This document shows positions 1 through 5,265 of a DNA stretch of 5,818 nucleotides, piece after piece (position 1 is the first letter of the stretch; each line of letters opens with the position of its first letter). The DNA is taken from positions 1 through 5,818 of the forward strand of contig PEYP01000048.1 of NCBI GenBank assembly GCA_002774315.1. The letters run 5' to 3'. The notes beneath the pieces were generated by a model, which was not told where the DNA came from, made no database searches, and saw nothing but the letters and a program-made list of their open reading frames with translations. Source of the DNA: Candidatus Stahliibacteriota bacterium CG08_land_8_20_14_0_20_40_26. GTDB taxonomy: Bacteria > Hydrothermota > UBA3073. The position numbers were made by a program, and so were the translations under genes.

Positions 1-213
1 CTCTTTGAACAGAAAAGAGATGTAGTGTAACTCATTTTTTAAGACATTGATATATAAGGACTTACAGAGGGCACTGTCAAACTTGGGTTTAGAAGTACAT
101 TTTTTTCTTGGAGGAACAGAAAAATCAATTTTAGAGAGTTTTGACTTTAGATCTTTTGCATCCTTAAATTTGATTGTATCCCCGTAGATACCAAAAAATC
201 CTTTTTCTATCAT
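1..213 (-). CDS. 5' part of an unrecognised protein, running off the window edge
   Basis: An open frame of 71 codons begins at the ATG complementary to 211-213 and continues without a stop to base 1, so the C-terminus lies outside the window. The start is supported by a GGAGG ribosome site six bases upstream. The visible protein begins MIEKGFFGIYGDTIKF, followed by a lysine-rich stretch (KDAKDLKSKLSK) and a segment with two cysteines at residues 39 and 50, and ends in a hydrophobic LHYISFLFKE. I do not recognise a family and see no signal peptide or catalytic motif. It lies 140 bp after the nuclease-methylase gene on the same strand, with only repeat copy A between them. It could be a third gene of that operon or could be driven from the TATAAT box inside the repeat. 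Function unknown; the call rests on the ribosome site and the uninterrupted frame. Confidence 0.7.
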   Translation of the reverse strand, partial: MIEKGFFGIYGDTIKFKDAKDLKSKLSKIDFSVPPRKKCTSKPKFDSALCKSLYINVLKNELHYISFLFKE

Positions 214-219
214 TCTTTT

Positions 220-224
220 CCTCC
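220..224 (-). promoter_or_regulatory. Ribosome binding site GGAGG for the left-edge gene
   Basis: The minus strand reads GGAGG, then six bases, then ATG. This strong Shine-Dalgarno match fixes the start of the truncated gene at 213. Confidence 0.75.
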
Positions 225-245
225 GTACTTTAATAGGGTGAATTG

Positions 246-347
246 TTGGTGTCAGCTCTCTCCAACTTCTTATTTAGCAAAGTCTTATACTGATACTTTG
301 CCTTATAACTTCTTGCATTATAATGACTCGTTGAGAACTAACACCAA
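246..347 (-). repeat. Inverted-repeat (MITE-like) element, copy A
   Basis: A 102-bp element bounded by imperfect inverted arms: TTGGTGTCAGCTCTC at 246-260 on the plus strand and the complement of TTGGTGTTAGTTCTC at 333-347. The two arm mismatches become G-U wobbles in the minus-strand transcript, so in RNA the 15-bp stem stays paired on the coding strand only. Inside is a second perfect 7-bp stem (GCAAAGT 277-283 with ACTTTGC 295-301, 11-base loop), flanked by a TTAT/ATAA pairing. The outer arms and the block ATTATAATGCAAGAA are shared with copy B at 5041-5199. The element begins 7 bases after the nuclease-methylase stop codon and ends 32 bases before the next ATG. It encodes nothing. A non-autonomous transposable element or REP-like unit is the most likely identity; no transposase is present here. 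Confidence 0.75.
317..344 (-). promoter_or_regulatory. Candidate promoter inside repeat copy A
   Basis: On the minus strand a perfect TATAAT (317-322) is preceded by a 16-base spacer and GTGTTA (339-344), which matches TTGACA at three of six positions. The -10 box is conserved in copy B. The weak -35 is the main doubt. It would transcribe the left-edge gene. Confidence 0.35.
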
Positions 348-353
348 ATTCTC

Positions 354-2126
354 TTAATTATATTTAAATTGCTTGTAATTCTCCAATATTTTTTTCAGCT
401 CAGATTCAAGATCGGTTTCTTCTTCAGTCTCAACACTTGCCATAAAAATTGGCTTTTTAATGGAAGGGGTTTTTGTTTTTATCATATAAAGAATGCTCAT
501 TTTTGAAGATACACTGGGAAAGATACCACGAGGTAATGAGATTACTGCTTTTACTTGACAGGTGTTAAAGATGTATTCTTGAAGATATTGAAGTTCTATG
601 TTTGCCAACACTCCATCCGGCACAATGAGACAGATTTTTCCACCATTTTTGGCTAACTGAATAGCCCTCTGGATAAAGAGGGGTGCATTTTGTAGTTTTT
701 TTCTTAACCCCTCTGAAGGAAAGAGTTTTTTTAATTCATCACTGTGCTCCAGATTGTAATCTGCGCCTCCCGGGGGATTACTAATAACAAGGTCGAAACT
801 CTGTTCAGGAATTATAGAACGCAGGTTATATTCCCAGAAATGGATTTTTTCTGAAAAGAGTCCATTATGATGAAAAATGTTGAGTATACCTTCCTTTTTA
901 GTTTTACGAAATCCCAACCTTGGGGGTTTTGATATTCCTGCTTTTGGGTAGATATCGTCAAGGCTTATCTGGGAGCTTTTTTTGAGGGATGTAACATAAA
1001 AAGATTCTTCAATAACTTGAGCTAATGTTTGTTTGCCTGGGAGAAGCAGTTCCATGAAAGTCTGGGCAGTAGATACTGAAAATGGGTCTACATCACAGGC
1101 AAAGAGTTTTTCTGATAGATAGTTAGCAATATCTACATAGGGAGACATCCGAGTGGCAATAGCTCCCAAAAACCCGCCTGAACCACAGGCAAAGTCGATG
1201 ACTTTATCCTTTGGGGTAGGATTGCATATTTCTACCATAAATTTTATTACCGGAGCTGGAGTTAAATATCTACCAATTTCTTTTTCTTCCTTACCTGCCC
1301 ACAGTGGAGTAGTGCCAGTAAAGTTACGGGTGACGAAATCTCTATAAGCATATGCTAAATCTGGCCCTTCAATCTGTTTCAAGGCGTAACGATTAAGGAT
1401 TTCTTCAATCTGTTTGGCAACTTTTTTGGTAAATTTATATTTTTTATAAATTGGTTCTCTATCCTGTTTTTGGAAACTGGCTAACAGAATTTCATTCAAA
1501 ACGAGAACAACGAAATCCCTAGCACCTGGTAACTTTGTTTTGGCTTTGGGTATCACCCTTTTCTCAATCGCGTTACAGATTTCTTCAAAATTTATACGAA
1601 ATTGGCTTGTTGATAGAAGATTCTCCTCCAATGGTTTTGTCCCAGTGAATGTAACAGAGCGTTGTGCAATTTTTCCCAATTCCTCATAGGTTAGTAACCC
1701 CTCAAGAGGATGTAGATCCGGTGTAATTCCGTCTTCTAAAATGGTCAACTTAAACATTAACAATTTTGCGCCACAAGGTGTAAAGATGTATGGTATGGCA
1801 CGGATTTCACGAATGACTTCCCTGTCTTCTCGTTTTGTAGGATTAAAATTAATAGCAAAGGTTTTAGCATCTGCCTTTGCTTTCTCAAAATCTTTTTCCG
1901 ATTGTTTGGCTTCAATTACTAACATAGGACGGTTTTGCACAAAGATTAACCAGTCTGCACTTCTATCTCCCCAGTGGGTGGTGATAGGGAATTCTCTTCT
2001 ACGAATATGTGCCCCTTTTGGAACTCCAAGCCCGTCCAACACTGGAGTAACTACATTATCCCAGTAATCGGTTTCATTATAATATCTTGTCTTTGTTAAG
2101 TCCTGGAATTTCTTAGGAGAGACCAT
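354..2126 (-). CDS. Nuclease-methyltransferase fusion: HsdR-N-like PD-(D/E)xK domain plus N6-adenine DNA methylase (HsdM-like)
   Basis: 590 residues. Residues 1-130 resemble the N-terminal nuclease domain of type I restriction subunits (HSDR_N): Asp58 in SADWLIF and Glu72-x-Lys74 in MLVIEAKQ form a PD-(D/E)xK signature. Residues about 175-550 are an HsdM-like N6-adenine methylase: a helical region, then GRYLTP (285-290), SAM-binding motif I DFACGSGGFL (311-320), ACDVDP (343-348), motif IV (450-453) and GGKICLIVPDG (495-505). Motif IV reads NPPG, lacking the aromatic residue of NPPY/F that normally stacks on the flipped adenine. No helicase or translocase motifs occur. The start is an ATG immediately after the upstream TAA, with AAGGAG six bases ahead, so translation is probably coupled. 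The nuclease-methylase layout and length recall BcgI-type A subunits. Its methylase is paralogous to that of the upstream gene (LANIxLQY, AVxSLPR and PIFMAS recur in both). Whether it methylates, or only cuts with the partner supplying methylation, cannot be told from sequence. Confidence 0.88.
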   Translation of the reverse strand: MVSPKKFQDLTKTRYYNETDYWDNVVTPVLDGLGVPKGAHIRRREFPITTHWGDRSADWLIFVQNRPMLVIEAKQSEKDFEKAKADAKTFAINFNPTKREDREVIREIRAIPYIFTPCGAKLLMFKLTILEDGITPDLHPLEGLLTYEELGKIAQRSVTFTGTKPLEENLLSTSQFRINFEEICNAIEKRVIPKAKTKLPGARDFVVLVLNEILLASFQKQDREPIYKKYKFTKKVAKQIEEILNRYALKQIEGPDLAYAYRDFVTRNFTGTTPLWAGKEEKEIGRYLTPAPVIKFMVEICNPTPKDKVIDFACGSGGFLGAIATRMSPYVDIANYLSEKLFACDVDPFSVSTAQTFMELLLPGKQTLAQVIEESFYVTSLKKSSQISLDDIYPKAGISKPPRLGFRKTKKEGILNIFHHNGLFSEKIHFWEYNLRSIIPEQSFDLVISNPPGGADYNLEHSDELKKLFPSEGLRKKLQNAPLFIQRAIQLAKNGGKICLIVPDGVLANIELQYLQEYIFNTCQVKAVISLPRGIFPSVSSKMSILYMIKTKTPSIKKPIFMASVETEEETDLESELKKILENYKQFKYN

Positions 2127-5015
2127 TTATAACTCCTTACGGTTACCTTCAATAATTTCTTCCGTCTTATTGATTAAATCCTTGAGCATTGCTTCAGCCT
2201 TCCTGATATTTTTCCGATAATCAGCATCCTTTTCAGCCTCCTTATTTGACATTCCCCCATCAATCAATCTCTTCTTAACCTCCATCGCCTTGTCATGCCA
2301 TTTAGACATCTTTTTGTATTCTGCTTCTATCTTATCTTGGATTGGCTGTGAAAGAAGAGGAATTTGAATAGCCTCTATGTGGTCTACTGTAATATGTGTA
2401 ATTGCTACGCCTTTTTCAAATCGTTCCATTTGCAATTGCCCAAACTTCGATTTTAAATAAACCGCTATGAAGTATGGATTCAATTCCTTTACTCTTAAAA
2501 TGTATAAATCACAAGTGCAGGCTCTACCAATTTCTTTAGTTAGAATAAACGTTTTACCAATTGAGCCAGAAGTTGCGATTACTATATCGTTTTGGTGAAC
2601 TTGGGACTTTATTAATCGTTGATAAGCATTTTCAGTAACTTTTTTCATTTCCGGGTAAGACAACCCAGTGAATTTTATCATAGATGACTTTAAATATAGC
2701 GGTGCATTAGAGTTATTCGAGTATCTTTCTTTTTTAAGTGCTCTAATGTGATCTCCAGCTGTTATACTTACCTCGTAGTCTTTAATTTTATCAACCTTCC
2801 ATCTTTTTCGCATTGCATCGATAACTTTCTTATACTTCGGGTCCCAGTACTCTGGGTCGAGACGGTGGACTTTTAATACCTCTTCGCCAGTTGCACTTGT
2901 TAGCATTGGCGACATATGACCCTCCTTAAAATCATTCTGCGGGTCTGAAGACCCGCTACTACAATGTGAGGAAGCGATAAACCTTTTGAATTCTCTTGAG
3001 ATTGCAGGCAAGTCGTTCTTCCCTTCGTGGTTTATTCCAACATAATCAGCGGATGCCATAAATATTGGAAGGTTTATTGCAGACCTAAAGGTCTGCCCTA
3101 CATCAAACTTTTGCATAAAAATAATACTGGTTTTGGCTGTTGTGCCAATATACTTAAAGGTCTCTCTTGGTAAACTAACAACAGCGAAAACTCTTGCCTT
3201 GCCAAATGTCCATTCCCTTACATATTGTAAATTTATATTCGCCAAAATTCCATCAGGAATTATGATGGTGATATATCCACCAGGTTTGGCAAGCTGTAAG
3301 AAGCGTTCAAGAAACAGAACCTCTATTGGGTAGGAAATTAACTTCTTTAATTCTTTGGGAGAAAGATGTAATTGTTCTTTGCCCCTTCCAAGAAGTTTAG
3401 CTTTTTGAATTCTCTCTACGATTAAGTCAACCCTCTTTTTACCGGGTTTTATATCTTCAAGACCTTTGAAAAGGTCAGCAGTTACAAGCTCTTGTTTTTC
3501 TTTATCAGTTGTTTCGGTTAGGTCTCCCTTTTTCCAAACCTCATAAAACTCACCCAGAGCATTAGCTAACAGAATTAACTCCTTTTTCCTTTCCTGTGTA
3601 ATTGGAGCTGCTGGATAAACTGCTTCTTTCTCAGCTACCAACTCTTTTTCAACAGTCTCTTTCTCTCTTTCAAACAAATCCAAAGGTGTGACTTTAGTTG
3701 CTCTGGATTTAGGTTTATCTTCTTTAACTAATTGAGCAAGTTCACCCAAGCCCGTCCCTCCATAAGGAGGATTACCTATCACCAAATCAAATTTATCCCT
3801 TTCTATTCCCAATTCTTTACTATCCAGAAGCCCATTATGGACAAAAAGCTTCATCTTATTTAGGACCCCAAATGCATCCCATTTTTCTTGCACTCCCATA
3901 TCCATGTCACATCCATAGAGATTATCACCATCAGTAATCCCCTGTTCTAATGCGTATTTTAAGAATATTCCCTCACCACAGGCGGGATCAATAATTTTAG
4001 GTTTCTCTCCTTGCCATAGAGCTGTAATTATATCATACATAAATTTTACAACGGTTTGAGGGGTGAAATACTGTCCCAAATCCTTCTTCTGCTCAGTTTT
4101 TTCAAATGTTTCTGTACCAGTAACTGATTCTATTACCTCCCTGAGATTTTGGGTAGATGCTACACTGCTGATTGGTCTTGCTCCTTTCTCTATTAAAGAT
4201 TTATTTGCAGAGGCATTTTGGGGATATTCTTCATATCTTACCACAAACAATTTCTTGCCTTTTTCAAGTGCTTTTATACCCTCTTCCATAATTATACCAC
4301 CTACCCTTGCTTCTACAACTATTATGTTTTCTGATAAACTAAATACGAGCTGGTTTCTTCTTATCTCCCAGTATGGCGTCCAGTGTAAAGTTGGGTCAGT
4401 GAAGGAGAGTATGAGTGTTTTTGATGGGTCTATCTGTTTGTTGACCTTTTCCAATTTGTGTAGGTTGGCCAGAATACCATCACTCAGCACAATGATTTCA
4501 AATCCCTCTGTGTCTCTTGTCGCGATGTGAGTAATAGTATCAATATCTCTTGTGTCGCCTCTTAAAACAGTAATTCCCTGCTCCATTAATAAATTAGAGA
4601 ATTTATAGGTCAATGCCAACCCTTCGTTAGATATATCCCTTGACCCAACAATAGCCACAGGATTCTCATTAAGAAGATTAAGATTTCCATAGGCATATAG
4701 AATAAACGGTGGTTCATCCATATCCTTTAATTGTGCGGGATAGGTCACATCTTCAAGGGTAATAACCTTGACTCCCTTGGTGTCAAGTTTCTGCTGCAAG
4801 ACATTAACATCAGAGCTATCTTCTCTCTTTTTGATAATTTCCTCTATAACTGGCTTACGAATCGTGTACTGCTTGCTCATTCTGGACTCCTCTAAGTTCC
4901 AAAATTCTTCAATGCCAACACCTATCTCTCTATTCCTCCTATAAATATTTAGGAGGGTTTTATTTCCAACCCCCTTTACCTTGCTCAATGCTAGCCAATA
5001 GGAATTTTTGTTCAT
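2127..5015 (-). CDS. DprA/SLOG-like domain, N6-adenine DNA methylase and single-TRD HsdS specificity domain in one chain
   Basis: 962 residues. Residues 1-50 look like the DprA N-terminal helix-hairpin-helix (YWLALSKVKGVGNKTLL). Residues 90-290 follow the DprA/Smf Rossmann fold: YPAQLKDMDEPPFILYAYG, VAIVGSR (120-126), RRNQLVFSLS (219-228), IIVVEA, SLIEKGARPI. The usual SGxAxGID is altered to RGDTRDID (152-159), and the DprA winged helix is absent. Residues 310-682 are an HsdM-like methylase: GQYFTP (314-319), DPACGEGIFL (343-352), GCDMD (368-372), intact NPPY (415-418), a charged insert at about 420-560, then GGYITIIIPDG (579-589). Residues 712-895 form one specificity (target-recognition) domain, from LDPEYWDPKYKK to IQIPLLSQPIQDKI, followed by a charged helical tail. 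The N-terminal ATG is chosen because the HhH lies upstream of every later Met, although no good ribosome site precedes it. Predicted role: DNA recognition and methylation with the downstream nuclease-methylase. The DprA-like part may sense single strands or bind a nucleotide (inference). Two palindromes lie in the methylase-specificity linker. Confidence 0.88.
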   Translation of the reverse strand: MNKNSYWLALSKVKGVGNKTLLNIYRRNREIGVGIEEFWNLEESRMSKQYTIRKPVIEEIIKKREDSSDVNVLQQKLDTKGVKVITLEDVTYPAQLKDMDEPPFILYAYGNLNLLNENPVAIVGSRDISNEGLALTYKFSNLLMEQGITVLRGDTRDIDTITHIATRDTEGFEIIVLSDGILANLHKLEKVNKQIDPSKTLILSFTDPTLHWTPYWEIRRNQLVFSLSENIIVVEARVGGIIMEEGIKALEKGKKLFVVRYEEYPQNASANKSLIEKGARPISSVASTQNLREVIESVTGTETFEKTEQKKDLGQYFTPQTVVKFMYDIITALWQGEKPKIIDPACGEGIFLKYALEQGITDGDNLYGCDMDMGVQEKWDAFGVLNKMKLFVHNGLLDSKELGIERDKFDLVIGNPPYGGTGLGELAQLVKEDKPKSRATKVTPLDLFEREKETVEKELVAEKEAVYPAAPITQERKKELILLANALGEFYEVWKKGDLTETTDKEKQELVTADLFKGLEDIKPGKKRVDLIVERIQKAKLLGRGKEQLHLSPKELKKLISYPIEVLFLERFLQLAKPGGYITIIIPDGILANINLQYVREWTFGKARVFAVVSLPRETFKYIGTTAKTSIIFMQKFDVGQTFRSAINLPIFMASADYVGINHEGKNDLPAISREFKRFIASSHCSSGSSDPQNDFKEGHMSPMLTSATGEEVLKVHRLDPEYWDPKYKKVIDAMRKRWKVDKIKDYEVSITAGDHIRALKKERYSNNSNAPLYLKSSMIKFTGLSYPEMKKVTENAYQRLIKSQVHQNDIVIATSGSIGKTFILTKEIGRACTCDLYILRVKELNPYFIAVYLKSKFGQLQMERFEKGVAITHITVDHIEAIQIPLLSQPIQDKIEAEYKKMSKWHDKAMEVKKRLIDGGMSNKEAEKDADYRKNIRKAEAMLKDLINKTEEIIEGNRKEL
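2133..2138 (-). promoter_or_regulatory. Ribosome binding site AAGGAG of the nuclease-methylase gene
   Basis: AAGGAG lies within the last codons of the upstream gene, six bases before the ATG that directly abuts its TAA stop (TAAATG). This indicates a two-gene operon with translational coupling and roughly balanced synthesis. Confidence 0.8.
2913..2927 (-). promoter_or_regulatory. Internal ribosome site and ATG that could start a free specificity subunit
   Basis: Inside the fusion gene the minus strand reads AAGGAGG (2921-2927), five bases, then ATG (2913-2915), which is Met701 in frame. The product would be a 262-residue HsdS-like protein starting MSPMLTSATG just before the specificity domain. 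The Shine-Dalgarno is stronger than anything before the annotated start of the whole gene. It may be an active internal start, or a relic of a once-separate hsdS gene later joined to the methylase. Chance is possible, because the same bases encode KEGH. Confidence 0.5.
2939..2956 (-). repeat. In-frame palindromic element 1
   Basis: A perfect 8-bp inverted repeat, GCGGGTCT and AGACCCGC around a 2-base centre, lies within the coding sequence and is followed on the plus strand by TACTACA. It encodes residues 687-693 (SGSSDPQ) in the linker between methylase and specificity domain. It is more GC-rich than its surroundings and shares its architecture with the element at 3079-3096, with compensatory base changes. 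Confidence 0.7.
3079..3096 (-). repeat. In-frame palindromic element 2
   Basis: A perfect 8-bp inverted repeat, GCAGACCT and AGGTCTGC around AA, followed on the plus strand by CCTACA. It encodes GQTFRSA (residues 640-646), inside the peptide DVGQTFRSAIN. The paralogous methylase in the next gene has the unrelated, shorter TKTPSIKK between its matching YMIK and PIFMAS, so this segment looks inserted. The reading frame relative to the element differs from that of element 1. Confidence 0.7.
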
Positions 5016-5128
5016 AGTTATATAGACTAATTTATCGTTATTGGTGTCAGTTCTGCCTTACCACTTTGGCATGAATAAATCCTGAAAAGTGAGCCTTATT
5101 AGTTTCCCCATACTTTGTATTATTCCAT

Positions 5129-5157
5129 AAAATAGTATCTTGCCAAGAAGTTGTCAA
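5129..5157 (-). promoter_or_regulatory. Candidate sigma70-type promoter of the DprA-methylase operon
   Basis: The minus strand has a perfect TTGACA (5152-5157), a 17-base spacer and TATTTT (5129-5134), a four-of-six match to TATAAT. It lies about 115 bases before the ATG at 5015 and inside repeat copy B, in a part not shared with copy A. Confidence 0.45.
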
Positions 5158-5169
5158 AGAAATTCTTGC

Positions 5170-5197
5170 ATTATAATAAATTGCTGAGAACTGACAC
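5170..5197 (-). promoter_or_regulatory. Candidate promoter in the conserved part of repeat copy B
   Basis: A perfect TATAAT (5170-5175) with GTGTCA (5192-5197, four of six to TTGACA) at a 16-base spacing. The same box, in the same position relative to the repeat arm, occurs in copy A. It points towards the DprA-methylase gene. Confidence 0.4.
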
Positions 5198-5206
5198 CAT
5201 TTCACC

Positions 5207-5223
5207 TTGAGAACCGACACCAA
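5207..5223 (-). repeat. Third, solitary arm of the inverted repeat
   Basis: The minus strand reads TTGGTGTCGGTTCTCAA, a third version of the terminal arm, in direct orientation and 23 bp from the equivalent arm of copy B. It may be the remnant of another element or of a tandem or nested insertion. Confidence 0.6.
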
Positions 5224-5247
5224 TTTGCGGCTAACAATTCTATCGAA

Positions 5248-5265
5248 AAAATCAGTCTTGATTTT
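5248..5265 (-). terminator. Weak candidate terminator after the small upstream gene
   Basis: The minus strand can form a 7-bp stem, AAAATCA with TGATTTT, around AGAC, and the downstream arm runs into a six-T tract. The stem is almost entirely A-T and lies about 120 bases past the stop codon, so the call is weak. Confidence 0.22.

Larger units (their letters stand above)
5041..5199 (-). repeat. Inverted-repeat (MITE-like) element, copy B
   Basis: A 159-bp element whose ends form a perfect 13-bp inverted repeat, TGGTGTCAGTTCT at 5042-5054 and its complement at 5187-5199. It shares the terminal arms and the internal block ATTATAATGCAAGAA (minus strand) with copy A, but its middle is longer and mostly different. 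It lies 25 bases upstream of the DprA-methylase start codon, just as copy A lies 32 bases before the next gene. The two copies therefore bracket the restriction-like gene pair. It is non-coding and may be a MITE or REP-type element; it supplies the promoter region of the operon. Confidence 0.72.

Noticed and set aside
348..353. Intrinsic terminator right after the nuclease-methylase stop
   Set aside because: The repeat can fold, but no U-rich tract follows a GC-rich stem, so I cannot call a terminator there.
354..2126. Complete type I HsdR subunit
   Set aside because: Only the N-terminal nuclease-like part is present. There are no Walker or DEAD-box helicase motifs, and the rest of the protein is a methylase.
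1153..3333. Three plus-strand open frames (1153-1347, 1741-2067, 3133-3333)
   Set aside because: Each is antisense to motif-bearing parts of the two large genes, and none shows family features or a supporting start signal.
4063..4530. Plus-strand open frame of 155 codons
   Set aside because: It lies entirely antisense to the conserved DprA-like and methylase-start region, has no ribosome site and shows no recognisable domain, so it is a shadow frame.
2127..5015. Genuine transformation DprA
   Set aside because: The SGxAxGID motif is altered, the winged helix is missing and the domain is fused to a methylase and a specificity domain in a restriction-like operon, so the symbol dprA would mislead.
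5041..5223. CRISPR array from the three similar arms
   Set aside because: The arms are in mixed orientation with unequal spacing (over 130 bp and 23 bp), and no cas gene is present. They are inverted-repeat ends, not CRISPR repeats and spacers.
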